From NCBI GenBank assembly GCA_946965045.2, contig OX337234.1, positions 3,596,001 to 3,660,000 of the forward strand: 64,000 nucleotides of DNA, given 5' to 3'. The position numbers were made by a program, and so were the translations under genes. This DNA comes from Epithemia pelagica. Taxonomy: Eukaryota; Bacillariophyta; Bacillariophyceae; Surirellales; Surirellaceae. This document shows, piece after piece, positions 20,183 through 31,479 of this stretch (position 1 is the first letter of the stretch; each line of letters begins with the position of its first letter). A model generated the notes under the pieces. That model did no database searches. It was not told the origin of the DNA and worked only from the letters and a program-made list of their open reading frames with translations.

Positions 20183-23100
20183 ATGTCTATATATTACTTA
20201 GATCCCCCACCCCCCAACGGACATTCCCACGATAATCTCTCACAGACGACACATTTTGTGCAACAACAATGCAACAACATGATGAGAAAAGGAAGACAAC
20301 CGACCATGGTGACTCCTCCTCCTTCTGGTGGAGTTGCTCATGCTTCCAAACAGGTTGATTGTGGAGTCATAGACCTTTGCACCCCTCCTGATGTAATAGA
20401 TCTTTGTAGTTCGTCTTCGTCGTCTAGTTGCTCATCAGACTCTTCGGGCGAAACTCTCGTCTTTGTCACCAAGGACAATGCAACAGACGAATGGGATGGC
20501 AATCTCTTTCGCCGCTCGGAACTCTACCACGACTGTACTGGGTCATCCGACGACTTCAGCACCTGTAGTTCCGACCCTTGGATCATGGAAATCCTACAGA
20601 GACGGTAAGTTTTCGCCGCGTTTCCCACCATTGTCGTGTGTTTTCGTTCCAGACGTCTTCCCAAAATTTCAAACCACCTGCCGTGCGCGCGCGCATGGTT
20701 GAGTCACTGTTCTGTTTCCTACTGATTCCTACGTGTAACCTACGTGTCCGCACTTTCTCGCAAGTGTCACCGTCTTCACTTTCCTCACCCTCATTTTTCA
20801 TTGTGCATCGTTTTTTCATCGTCGTTTCACAGCCTGACCATGGCGACTCGACAATCTCGCCGCCAACTGGAGCGGGCGGCCGCAAGAAACAATATGGACG
20901 CCACAAACTCAACCAATAACGTGAACCCGTACCGAAATCCCGGCCGCCCACCCAACAACCGTGCCAATCGTCCGCCATTAACGGAAGTGAACCTTCCTCC
21001 TTCCCGAAATCCTCGTCGACAACCACAACAACAAGACAACATCCAAGCTACAGAGCAATCAAAGTAAGTGACAGTATGTTTTGTTTCTATTCTTATCTGT
21101 CTCATTCTAACCACCATGTTTCCTTTTTCCCTTCAGCAATGTTGCGAGGCCTGATCCTTCTTCCCGTCGTCACCAGATCGAAGGTCTCGATCTTCCCAAT
21201 GGCGCCAACGACGCCCTTCTCAACGCCGCAACGGTTGTGGAATCTTGCAAAGTGGATACCAAGCTTGTATCCCAAGCTTTGGTCAAACGGAAGCATCTGA
21301 CATGGGATGCCGAAAAGGGCTCCATGCGGATTGGTGAGGTCACCTTCAACCCGCCCACCATGAACTCTTCTCGTGCACGTTCGTTGGCCGCCTGGAGTCA
21401 ATATTGTCGTCTGTCTCCAACCATATACGGCAACAACACCTTCACCATCCGTGACCTCACTGGATGCAAGGCGTCATACGACAAAGAAAAGGCCGCCTCC
21501 GTCAACAAATTTTTGGAGTGTCTTCAAAAGCATCACGAGATGCACTTTCTTCTTGAAATCGTCGAAGATATCGATGAACTGTCGGGTGGAGATACACCAA
21601 CGCCGCTCCTCTTTCTTGCTCTCCGCGGAGTGAAGACTCCATCGAAATTGACATTGTTGAATAGTTGCGTAATGGTTTTTCTCGTGAACCATCGAATGCG
21701 GGGTTTCAATATGGAAACGGATTCGGTGGAGGACCCCAAGTTTTTCTTCCAGCCCAACACAACAATGAAGATGCTGAACCATCTCTTTGCTCTTCTTAAA
21801 ACACACGGGATCGTGATCGCTCAAAGTGATCTCAAACATGGGCTTGGCAATTACCATGCCTACCTTGCCGACATTTGGAACAAGGCAGCCCTCGTCCGAC
21901 CCGAATTTGGCCGCCTACCCAATCGTGCACCAACGGCATTCGACGACGAAGAAAAGATGCGGACATGCGAGCCGGAGCTTCGGCCGTTCGAAGACGGCGA
22001 GTATTCCACGGCTTTGAGCATGGGAGTCTACAAGACTTCCCGAGACTTCGGTCTCCGCGGCCCAGAAGTAAGTTGTTGTTTGTTGTTGTTGTATTTGTTG
22101 ATTGTCGCCGTTGTTGTTGCTGCTGTTGTCTAACAGTTTGGTTGTTGCATGTTGTCTCCAGATAAGACTACTTAAAGTATCCGATTTAATTTTCAAGGCG
22201 TGTCTTGACAAATCGTACGGAATGTTGGCTGGGCTTCCCGCGATTATTCTCAAAGAATCTGTGCTTGAGAAATCGTCGCACCTCGCGACGAACAATCTCG
22301 CCTTTGATCGAGTCGCCAACGATACACAAGACTCGTCGCACATGATCATCGACAACCCAGATGATAAGTTTGCGACGTACAAGATCCTCTTGCACATCAT
22401 GAAAGTGGCGCACCCGCCAGGATGGCAGGGTCTGCTGTTTCTAGAGCAGATACCCGCAAAACACCTCAAGGCCCGCAAGGATGGTGCGAAGCACCTCGGT
22501 TGGACTGAGCTCGTCCCCGAGACTTCACAGAATGACGCGGATGGATCTGGCTTCAAGTGTGCGGGTAGATTGGGCGTGAACTGGCCGTTGAGGAATGCCC
22601 GTCAACTTGCCATTCGTTGCAAGTTTGACAACGCCGAGAAGGTGACGTTCCGGACCGGCCGACGCACCGGAATCTCGAACGTTGCCAACTGTGGAGTACC
22701 ACAGAAGTCGTCGAACTCCTTCGCCCGTCACAAGTCAAGTGAGGTCAACGTACTGTACCAGGACGTCTCGAAAGAAAATCATGTTCGGACCGTCACGGCC
22801 AACTGGTACCGTCCACCCGAAAAGAGCGACGAGGCCGACAAAGAAAACACGAAGAATGGTACGTAGACTCATTGCATGAATCACTCTTTATACTTTGTTA
22901 CTAACTACTCTGCTATTATGTTTAGATGAGAAGGGATCCAAGAAGAAAGAGTCAAAAACCGCTTCATCCCCCTCGTCCTCGTCGTCGTCCTCCACCGACA
23001 TTGAGGCCTTTATGAAAAAGGCCAAGAAGAAGATTCGCCGTCGCAAGGCGTTGCAGCAGCTCAAGGCTGCCAAGAAACAGAATGACGATTCGTCCATCGA

Positions 23101-24342
23101 AGACGAGGATTCATTGGCGCGAATCCTTCGTCTCTTGGACGACAAACCATCCAAGTCGTCCAAGTCGCAAACCCATGGTAAGTTGATTGTTGCTTTGTTG
23201 TTTTCTTGGTTGCATCGATCTCATTCCGTCTTCTCTTGACCACAGACACCAAATCCAAGAAAAAACGCAAGAAGAAGAAGAAGAAGAGTAAGTCGATCGC
23301 GGACTCATCATCATCGTCATCTTCATCGGATGGCATGCTTGAAGTTCTTTCCCGATGTCAAAAGAAAAAGAAAACTTCTCCGCCCTCTACCATCGTTGGT
23401 ACGTAGATTGTTTTGTTTTGTTTTGTTTGATTGTTGCTTTATATGTTCTCACTGCCATTCCCTGTTTCATCACCTTCGTCCACTCCAGTGGCTTCTTCAA
23501 AGCCTCCTCCACCACCTCCAGTCGAGCATGAAGCGCCACAACCGCCACCACCAGTCGTTGTACCACCACCAACAACAACAACAACAACAACAACCACGGT
23601 GGCCGTGCAACCACCACCAGCTACGTCAACAATGGACCAACATGCACCACCTCCAAACAGTGCAACAGTCCAAGCACCAACAACAACCACCGTAACAGCC
23701 ATGAAACAACCTCCACTGCCATCTACTGTTACGGCCACGCATCCACACCCAACAGCAACGACTGAGCAACAGCCACCACCACCACCACCACCACCACCAA
23801 CCATTGCGACCACGGAACCAACGGTATCCGCTGCAGCTCCACCAGCCATTGCGACCACATCAACGTCGCAACCACCTCCACCACCACCAACCATTGCGAC
23901 CACGGAACTGCCACCACCACCCACAAATGTGCCATCGTCAACGGCCCTTGTTCCGACGGAACACCACACCAGCCACCACAATCCCTCTCAGAATCATCAC
24001 GGTGGATATCATCGCAATGACGGTAGTCGAGACCGCGGGGTTGATTGTCGTGTGGAGGAGCACCATCGTGTTGCTTATCATCGCAACAACTGGTACTCCC
24101 CACCTCCACCACCATCCGACTCGCCGCCATATCATCCTCATCATCATTCCCACCACCATTCTTCCCGAGGATACCACCACCGCCCGTACACTCCATCGCC
24201 ACCACCCCCACCGTACTACCGTGACCACATCCACCACCGTGGTGGTGGATACACTCCACCACCTCCACATCATCATCATCATCACCATCATCGTGGTTCG
24301 CGTTACCATGGCGGTAGCCATGGATACGGCTACCACTATTGA
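20183..24342 (+). CDS. Crypton-like tyrosine recombinase, seven exons
   Basis: Exons 20183-20604, 20833-21063, 21137-22067, 22162-22858, 22926-23177, 23246-23398 and 23489-24342; 1179 residues, every junction GT-AG and in frame. Residues about 624-730 carry the catalytic pattern of tyrosine recombinases: Arg633 in KARKDGAKHLGWTEL (spacing identical to the usual R..E...L.W.D box), FRTGRRTGISNVANCGVP with Arg695, and His718-x8-Tyr727 in ARHKSSEVNVLYQ. The His of the HxxR box is Arg692. The GRRTGI...ANAGVP-like text and the introns are what one expects of Crypton transposons. The N-terminus has two SUMO-interaction-like motifs (VIDLC twice) before a Ser/Asp run; after the catalytic part come Lys/Ser-rich helices and a long Pro/Thr then His/Pro-rich tail. 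It would cut and rejoin DNA through a 3'-phosphotyrosine. The family assignment is inferred from motifs only. Confidence 0.8.
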
Positions 24343-25005
24343 AGTACCATAGTATTCGGTACGTTTGCTGTTGTTGTTGCATTCTTGTTGATTGCTGTAT
24401 CATTGTTCTTACCCCTTTATTCACTCTTTTTGACAGATTGATGTCGCTATTGCTCTTTGCATGACCATTTGGGTGGTGGTCTCTAGCTTGACGTCTCGAA
24501 AGGTACGTGAGAATTAGATGATGACACTTGTTCCGCGTTCCACTCCACGTTACGTACCAGTTTCTCACACGTTCACGATTTTTGTAATTCTGTCTTGGCA
24601 TGAAATTTCGTGGTGCATCTCTTTGCTACTGAATTTTCCGTGTCGTGTGAAAACTCGTCTGTGTCGTGTTTCAATTATTGCCTACATTTTGATTATTGTT
24701 TTTTGGTCTCTGTGTTTCCGTTGCTGTTGCTGGTGCTTGCTGCTTGATTCGTGTGGTGTTTGTTTGTTGTGCTCTTCTTTTTTCCGTTGGTGCACCTCTT
24801 GTTCGCTTTGTGCTCTTTCCCGTATTCTCTCCCTGTGGATTTCCTGGGTGTACTACTTTTCTGGGTGTACTACTTTCCTGGGTGTACTACTTTTTCATTT
24901 TGGGCTATTCTAATTTTATACACTAAAATAAAAATCCAAGTACAGTAATTTTTAGGGCTTATGTAGTGTGGGTAGCGTTTTGGGAAAGGTACGACGACGA
25001 GTGGT
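24343..25005. other. Region between recombinase gene and hAT element
   Basis: Begins with the recombinase 3' region, which has further GTACGT...TTGACAG intron-like signals that may be untranslated. At 24838-24893 the block CTGGGTGTACTACTTT occurs three times in tandem. No gene is recognised. Confidence 0.45.
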
Positions 25006-25450
25006 GAAGGTAGTGAAGTACGCACACTCACACCTTGTACTTGACTACTAGTCCTTAAGTACACTAAAACTAGTAGCTGTTACTTTACTCTTATTACTTT
25101 AAGTACGTCTAATGAAAGCATGTACTTTTCTTGTGATACTTACAAGATTAGTCGTCTGTGCTGATTAATTAGCGTACTTAACTTAAGATAAGTAAGTGCA
25201 ACAATCTAACCAGACTTACTTTACTAAGCAAAAGTATCTGTTGCCGATACTGTGCTGGTACTTTAATATCAACAAGTACCACATCATGAGAGTTTCCCTC
25301 GCCTTACTTACTCCAAGTAAGTACCTTGCTGTCTAACCCAAAGTACTTAATTTATAACATTAAGTACGTACTTTCAAGTAATCAAAGTACCTACTTCACG
25401 CATCAATTTATCTCTTACCTGTTACAGTCTGTTACATACTACTGCTCTCC
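24935..25450. repeat. Left AAGTAC/GTACTT subterminal array
   Basis: At least a dozen AAGTAC or GTACTT hexamers in about 500 bp, in both orientations. Matches the array at 31480-31820 in motif and density. Such subterminal motif arrays are transposase-binding sites in hAT elements. Confidence 0.8.
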
Positions 25451-25554
25451 AAGGTACAAGTGCAGCGTTCAGTGCAGTGCATAGTGCATCCTGTGTTCCT
25501 TGCCCAATTCCAATCCCATTTTCCAATCCAAGTAATGAGACATCCCCATTCACC

Positions 25555-27282
25555 ATGTCGATGGATTCTCTCATAGAGGACAATTCTCTTCTGCAATTCA
25601 CATCAACCTGTCACATCGAGTGGTCTCTGTCATGCTGTGACTCATATTCTCTTTTCATTGCGGACAGTATTACTTCATGCATTCTGGCTCCGCACGAGGA
25701 ACAATTACATGCGGTTGTTACTGCCTCTGCCTCCTGGCTGAACCGTAATCAGCATTCGATAAAACTTCTTACTCTCTCGGAATGTCAAGCAAGTCACCAT
25801 TGTATTATACCCAGATTTTCTTTCGAACAACTCCTTTTTCAAGTTAGCTCCCTTATTCTCCAATGGCTCAATGGAACAGACGAACACAACCTTATTTCCA
25901 TCACATCACATGACGAAACAACCGATCTTTATCTTGAAGTAAAATGCACACCGAAGTTCTCAATCTCCCCATGTATGGGTTGTTCCCAGTGCACCTCCTT
26001 TGTCATTGACGAAATCAAGGAATATCCCGACGACTCTTTGCTGAGTATTGTTCTTGCATGGATACAGCGCAATCAAGCCCAATTCGTTGTCACTGATACC
26101 CTAACAGGTGCCTCCACTGTTCCCAACTCAATTGAAATGGTAATGGAAATTTTACTGAATTATATATCGGAAAAGATAACTCAATTACCGACTCCACCAG
26201 ACCCCCTAAACACACCACCCGTGTCCATCCAAGATGTATCCAAAAAAGCCTCTGACGATTCCACCACATCCTCATTATCTCAATCCACGAACTCTGTGCA
26301 GAATACGAAAACATCTTCTCCTAAAAAGCTCAGTCCATCCCGCCACAAGTACCAAACTCGGAAACAGAATGCTTTACTTTCGAGAGAAATCATTCTTGGG
26401 TCAAAATCTCGCAACAAAGTACAATACAATGATGGGAAAGGACCACGTCGGTTCATGCATGGCGACCCATTCAAAATATCCCCAAGTCGCATTACATGCC
26501 CGAATTTACCACTCCGGCCATCCGCAACAACTATCGCAGATCGAGAAGCTTTCCTTGACAAACTACAAGCCTTCCACAACGTGCTTAAAAGTTCTGGACT
26601 CCATTCTCCTCGTGATGCCTGGGAAGAATGGATGGACATGGTGGCAGGTGATGACAAACTAGCGGACAAGGCCTTCATGTGTCTCATAATCATTCTTATG
26701 AGCTTGAGTACAACAGACAGTCAATTAGCGGCATTCATTCCCAAAATATTCTCTGCCGGTGTTACCTCCGCTGATGGTGTTCTCGAAGTGGTAGATCGCA
26801 TTGGAATTGACCCCTTTTGTGCACTAATTTCTCCAGTTGGCCGTTTCCATCAAAATGCCGAAAGGATTGTCCATTCGGCATCGTACTTTGTCACCAGATA
26901 TAACGGCAGAATCCCCAGCGACATATCCATACGAGAGTTGACCTCCTTGTTTGGAATTGGATACAAGACAGCACAAATTGTTGTATCCACTGCATTTGAC
27001 CGAATAGATGGCATCCCATCTGACGTCCATGTTATGCGTTGGTGCGAGGCACTGAAATGGACACCGCCACTTTCAAACGACGGTCTACTCTGTTCGAAGT
27101 GCATAGAACAATGGCTGCCTCCATCAAAATGGGGAATAATCAATCCCCTGTTTGGTGGAATTGGTCAGCTGATACAAAATCCGGAAAAACGTCCGCAATT
27201 GCTAGCATTATTGGACGAGAACGGCTCTGACATGCTACAATCTACGATTCGCCCGGTTCTGAAAGCTTACGGTAAATACTAA
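25555..27282 (+). CDS. HhH-GPD DNA glycosylase / AP lyase (endonuclease III-like)
   Basis: 575 residues from ACCATGT at 25555. The C-terminal 230 residues follow the endonuclease III fold: FMCLIIILMSLSTTDSQLAAF (like the 'LS.QT.D' helix), then ELTSLFGIGYKTAQIVVSTA, the helix-hairpin-helix with catalytic Lys471, and IPSDVHVMRW with catalytic Asp490. The Lys-Asp spacing (19) is close to the 18 of E. coli endonuclease III. No four-Cys iron-sulfur motif follows. The N-terminal 330 residues are unrecognised, with a CMGCSQC cluster and a basic Ser/Lys linker. The enzyme should remove a damaged or modified base and nick the abasic site. It ends 46 bp from the convergent hAT transposase stop, which places it inside the transposon. 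Which base it removes cannot be told from sequence. Confidence 0.8.
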   Translation: MSMDSLIEDNSLLQFTSTCHIEWSLSCCDSYSLFIADSITSCILAPHEEQLHAVVTASASWLNRNQHSIKLLTLSECQASHHCIIPRFSFEQLLFQVSSLILQWLNGTDEHNLISITSHDETTDLYLEVKCTPKFSISPCMGCSQCTSFVIDEIKEYPDDSLLSIVLAWIQRNQAQFVVTDTLTGASTVPNSIEMVMEILLNYISEKITQLPTPPDPLNTPPVSIQDVSKKASDDSTTSSLSQSTNSVQNTKTSSPKKLSPSRHKYQTRKQNALLSREIILGSKSRNKVQYNDGKGPRRFMHGDPFKISPSRITCPNLPLRPSATTIADREAFLDKLQAFHNVLKSSGLHSPRDAWEEWMDMVAGDDKLADKAFMCLIIILMSLSTTDSQLAAFIPKIFSAGVTSADGVLEVVDRIGIDPFCALISPVGRFHQNAERIVHSASYFVTRYNGRIPSDISIRELTSLFGIGYKTAQIVVSTAFDRIDGIPSDVHVMRWCEALKWTPPLSNDGLLCSKCIEQWLPPSKWGIINPLFGGIGQLIQNPEKRPQLLALLDENGSDMLQSTIRPVLKAYGKY

Positions 27283-27328
27283 GTTGGTTGAATGTTCATT
27301 AAAAGACTACTTTAGTTCTTCACTGGTG

Positions 27329-30300
27329 TCAATGGTTTTCCTCGTCGTCTTCATTGGTCTCCTCATCGTCCTCATTGGAGTCGTCGTCTCCCACCTCCTC
27401 TTCTTCTGCCTCCTCATTGGCATCCTGGAACTCCTCTTCTTCCTCTTCATCCTCATTCCCATCATGCTCTGAATTTTCATCTTTATCGTTATCTGACAAG
27501 GCATCAAGCAATCTACGAGAGAAGTTGCTCTCTTTTTCCATATTGTCCGATTGTTCATCGCTCCGACCTGATTGAGTCGATCGTTGTTTGTTCTCTTTCT
27601 TCTTCTTCTGTCTAGGAGACCGCCTCAATTCTTCGCTTCCTGATGACCTTTTTCTCGGTGGTGGTGGATTTGTCTTCTTTGTCGTTGACTTGGAACTGGA
27701 TGTTGTTCTAATTTTGGACTGCTTGGCCTTCTTCTGACTCGAAGTTGTTGGTGTTTGGTTAGCCTTCCTCTTCTTCTTTGACCCAGATTCAGATCCTGCC
27801 GTATCGTCCTTTTTTTGGCTCATCGCTTTTCTCTTTCGTTCCTCGACTGCTTGTTTCCTTGATCTTTCTAGTGATTCAAGACGGTCCATTTCTTCCTGTA
27901 GATGAACTGTGATGGCTTCATCTGTGTCGATGTCTTCTTCGACATCACTTTCCTCATTGTGATCACTGACATCAGACAAGTCCAATGATACTGGCTGTAT
28001 GTTGTCTGCTGGCATCGGTACTGCGTCGTCGTTGTTGTCGTCTCCCAAGTCTGGATAGTACTCGTATACAGGTTCCGGTGTGCTACTTGCGAGAATATCG
28101 GTCGGCGGATTTTTCTTTGCGTTGAAATCTTCCAATTCTTTAGTCGCTTCCTTCAACAACATGTTCCTCAGATATTCTGCCTGCTCTGTGTTCTCGAACA
28201 AGTGTGGAGCCCGCTTCTTGCCAGGACCCGAGTGTGCTTCTGCCCCGACTTCTGTCAACTGCGGACTTGTTGCATCTGGATTGTGTTCGTCCCCTACCGT
28301 AGGTGCTTCATTCGCTGTTGTGTTTGTACCTGTGGCATCTTGCCTTGTTGTTGCTTGGTTGTCTCCCCCCTCTCGCGAGTCGTTTCCGATCGTTACATTC
28401 GTAGTATTGCCATTGTTATCGTCGTCTTCGTCGTCCTCAATGACAATCACATCTTGTTCCTTCTTTTGATTTTCTAAGGCAATCTCCCTTTGAACAATAT
28501 CCAATCGGATTTTTCGTGTCAGCTTCTCCATCGCCCTCATCTCGAAGTTCTTGGCGGTAGTTTTGGTCTGCAACTTGTTTTGTTGAAACCACGAACCAAG
28601 GGAAAACACACGCTCTTGGAAGGCGTTTGTGGCGGGCTTCGTGAGCCATATGACAGCTGTTGGGAAGACATGTTGGTAGTTGTCCTTGTTTTTCTCCCAC
28701 CATCCCATGACGTCGAAATACTTTCCCACAACAAGGAAATCAGTATCTTGGCATGCCGCAATGAACTGGGCTTTTTCCGGCCCTTTCCATTTCTTGGACT
28801 CGGTAGTGTATGCCTCAGTAGGGTATTTAGTGATCGCCTCTTGCCATCGACCATCGATTTCTCTTTTACATGCACGACGGAAATCTCGGAGACTATCTTC
28901 GCATGTTTGTCTCAAGACCTTGGCCACACGGGCTTCTTCCTCAGCAGCAGACGCCTTACCAGTAATGTTCAATAATGCTCTCTCGTTCAGTTCCTGAGAT
29001 TCTCGAAAGTTGCGGAAAGCATTGAACTTTTTGAACGGTACATTTGCAGTTGGAAGAGAGTTGGTCGCTTGAGTCGTATTGCTTTGGGTTGTAGGAGTGC
29101 TGCTCTGTTGTTGTGTTGCCATCAACGAACCAATTCTGGAGTACGACTTGTTCGAGAATTTTTTGATCATGTCCCTGAGAAAAAGTTCCTTCACACGGGC
29201 GCCATCGTTCTGATCATACACTCCCAATGATTGGAAGAACTTAACAAAGATGTTTGTCATCAATGGATGGGCCATAAGAGCCTTTTCGGAGTCATCATTG
29301 ATGGAACCACCATCGTCGCGGACTCTACGCCGTTCTGCCAACAAGGTCTTGAACTCAGCAATGATACGTCGAATAAGAGTCCGTGGACCTGCTTTCAACT
29401 CCCCAAAAGACATGGGATCCCGTTGGCGATCTAATTGGGAAATGGTTATGTCTCCATTCCATCGTTTGTTGACTGGTGTTGTAAGTTTCACTGGAAGACA
29501 ACCAATGGAATTGACTGTATTCTTCATTCGATGAGCATAAGACCGGGCGAGATAAATTTGCATTAGGGCAGCGGAAGAGGATCCTGGTTCGTCGGACTGA
29601 ATGGAGATGGAAACCTCCTGTAGTACGACCAAGATTGCCTCGTATTGGGCCAGTGTTTCCCATTGTTCCTGCTGTGGATAACTCTCTTTGAAGTCAGGGT
29701 CGGTCCCAAAGTGACGTGAGGCGTAGTCGTCAAAGCACCATTTGTTCCTCAACAAATACTGGATGGTAAGCACACATCCAGAAACACGTGTTTCATTAGG
29801 TAGCGGAATCTGGACTACGCTTTGGTTCATACGTTCCATTTCTGTGCGAACAGTATCAAACCGGTGGTTTGCCTTCTTGGACATCAACCACGCTGCAAAT
29901 TTTTTGAATTCTGAGTACAGCTCCTCAAAAGCCTTGTTGTCGTCCACCACTCTCTTATCTCTCGTCCGGACAACCAACCCTGTGGCGTGTTTCAAGACCA
30001 ATTCGGCCTTATGCATGTCGCATTTGCCCACATTGGACGAACCCGTTATATATTTCCCTGCAAGCACAGCCGAAGCCGTGTTGTCGTTGACGGACGAGCA
30101 GAGATCACTTTTGTGAAAGCCCACTGTCTGTAGTAAAGAGTGAGTCAGTCGCGCAACTTGTACAGCAGTGTGACCTTTAGTCTGTGCCAAACCAATTGGG
30201 ATGCGATACACGGCACAATTGCGAGGATCACAGAACATGACAGTGACCCCAAGTACATCGTACTTCTTAGCCTGCCACACATCATGGCATACAGTGGCGA

Positions 30301-31183
30301 AAGGGATTTCCTGTCGGCAAACCTTTTTGTAGTGTTGCCGGACACGATAGGAAAGCTTGGACACTGTTCTGATGAAATCTTGATACGAAGCAACACGCAT
30401 GGATGTTACTTTGCGACGACTGATCACCTCAGGCCTGGATTCACGAAGAAGATTCGCATTTTTGATAGCAAAGTCGATCATCTTGCGGAACTCTGGCTTC
30501 TCCACAATAGAAGCGGGTAGGCAACAGTCGTTGACACACTGGTATGTGTGTTGCTGCATTTGTTGTCGAATGTTTCTCTTCGTGATCATTCCAGATCCAT
30601 CGCCACGATACATCGTCATTGTCGTTTGCGTCGGACTAGGTTGTTCTGGTTCGTTCGGATCGTCCTTTGTTCCTGGGATGACGAAGTCTTTGTGCTTTCC
30701 GTCAGTATGCTGTTTTATATTGGAGGGCTTGCCGGTCAGCATGACAACTGCATTAGACAATGGAGTCTCGGGGTCCTTCATACACAACGGGCATAGAACA
30801 CATCGCTTGGCAATGAAGGAAAACGGAGTTTTGTAGTCGGCCTTGTTAGGAAACTTCTTTGCTGCTGAGGCTTGTTCTTTTTGGGCAGCCTTGAAAGCTT
30901 CGTTGATGCGTTGGAAACCTTTATACATGGTCAAATTCTGTGGATCGTGAGAACTCACAAAGGCCGAGAACTGTACCCAGTCAATGTGGACAGCAAATTT
31001 CCAAAGGGGCGACACATTGTGATGTCCAAAGTGGTCGGAAGGTAGCTCTTGACATTTGGGAACAATCTCCTTTTCTTGTAGGATGAACGACCGGAGAGAC
31101 TTCTGTTGTGCAGCAATTACTTTCTCCGATTTCTTTCTCTCAGCATCACGGTCAGCTTTCTTTTTCTTTTGACGGATGGGCAT
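27329..31183 (-). CDS. hAT-superfamily transposase with BED-like zinc finger
   Basis: 1284 residues from the ATG at 31183 (MPIRQKKKK). A BED-like finger (CPLC ... HTDGKH) is followed by the hAT RNase H core: ATVCHDVWQAKKYDVLGV (first Asp), GHTAVQVARLTHSLLQTVGF, VNDNTASAV (second Asp) and GKCDMHKAELVLKHA. Near residue 880 the hAT C-terminal signature appears: WWEKN...FPTAVIWLTKPATNAFQERVFS, containing the catalytic Glu. The last 350 residues are an acidic, Lys- and Ser-rich tail not typical of the family. The open frame and intact catalytic residues suggest a functional transposase. The 5' side holds a perfect 91-bp tandem duplication. Confidence 0.88.
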   Translation of the reverse strand: MPIRQKKKKADRDAERKKSEKVIAAQQKSLRSFILQEKEIVPKCQELPSDHFGHHNVSPLWKFAVHIDWVQFSAFVSSHDPQNLTMYKGFQRINEAFKAAQKEQASAAKKFPNKADYKTPFSFIAKRCVLCPLCMKDPETPLSNAVVMLTGKPSNIKQHTDGKHKDFVIPGTKDDPNEPEQPSPTQTTMTMYRGDGSGMITKRNIRQQMQQHTYQCVNDCCLPASIVEKPEFRKMIDFAIKNANLLRESRPEVISRRKVTSMRVASYQDFIRTVSKLSYRVRQHYKKVCRQEIPFATVCHDVWQAKKYDVLGVTVMFCDPRNCAVYRIPIGLAQTKGHTAVQVARLTHSLLQTVGFHKSDLCSSVNDNTASAVLAGKYITGSSNVGKCDMHKAELVLKHATGLVVRTRDKRVVDDNKAFEELYSEFKKFAAWLMSKKANHRFDTVRTEMERMNQSVVQIPLPNETRVSGCVLTIQYLLRNKWCFDDYASRHFGTDPDFKESYPQQEQWETLAQYEAILVVLQEVSISIQSDEPGSSSAALMQIYLARSYAHRMKNTVNSIGCLPVKLTTPVNKRWNGDITISQLDRQRDPMSFGELKAGPRTLIRRIIAEFKTLLAERRRVRDDGGSINDDSEKALMAHPLMTNIFVKFFQSLGVYDQNDGARVKELFLRDMIKKFSNKSYSRIGSLMATQQQSSTPTTQSNTTQATNSLPTANVPFKKFNAFRNFRESQELNERALLNITGKASAAEEEARVAKVLRQTCEDSLRDFRRACKREIDGRWQEAITKYPTEAYTTESKKWKGPEKAQFIAACQDTDFLVVGKYFDVMGWWEKNKDNYQHVFPTAVIWLTKPATNAFQERVFSLGSWFQQNKLQTKTTAKNFEMRAMEKLTRKIRLDIVQREIALENQKKEQDVIVIEDDEDDDNNGNTTNVTIGNDSREGGDNQATTRQDATGTNTTANEAPTVGDEHNPDATSPQLTEVGAEAHSGPGKKRAPHLFENTEQAEYLRNMLLKEATKELEDFNAKKNPPTDILASSTPEPVYEYYPDLGDDNNDDAVPMPADNIQPVSLDLSDVSDHNEESDVEEDIDTDEAITVHLQEEMDRLESLERSRKQAVEERKRKAMSQKKDDTAGSESGSKKKRKANQTPTTSSQKKAKQSKIRTTSSSKSTTKKTNPPPPRKRSSGSEELRRSPRQKKKKENKQRSTQSGRSDEQSDNMEKESNFSRRLLDALSDNDKDENSEHDGNEDEEEEEEFQDANEEAEEEEVGDDDSNEDDEETNEDDEENH

Positions 31184-31195
31184 GATGATATAATG

Positions 31196-31377
31196 ATTGA
31201 AGGAAGCACTGATGGACAAGAGAGACTTGTTGCTGTTGTTGTAGATTATGAGAGGACAACAAGTTACAAGGGACCGAGAGGCAACAATTGAAGGAAGCAC
31301 TGATGGACAAGAGAGACTTGTTGCTGTTGTTGTAGATTATGAGAGGACAACAAGTTACAAGGGACCGAGAGGCAACA
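31196..31377. repeat. Perfect 91-bp tandem duplication upstream of the hAT transposase
   Basis: 31196-31286 and 31287-31377 are identical by eye. The duplication begins 12 bp upstream of the transposase ATG, so it lies in the leader or promoter. Confidence 0.95.
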
Positions 31378-31479
31378 ACATTCATCCATGTTGGCATGAG
31401 ACATGGATTGAAAGATATAGGTGCAAGCGATTTTGGAGATGAATGAGAGAGTGGAGAGGCTACTTGCTCCATACTGTGA

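Noticed and set aside
23439-24601. Long minus-strand frames rich in Gly/Val and His
   Set aside because: Complement of the Pro/Thr/His-rich last exon of the recombinase gene.
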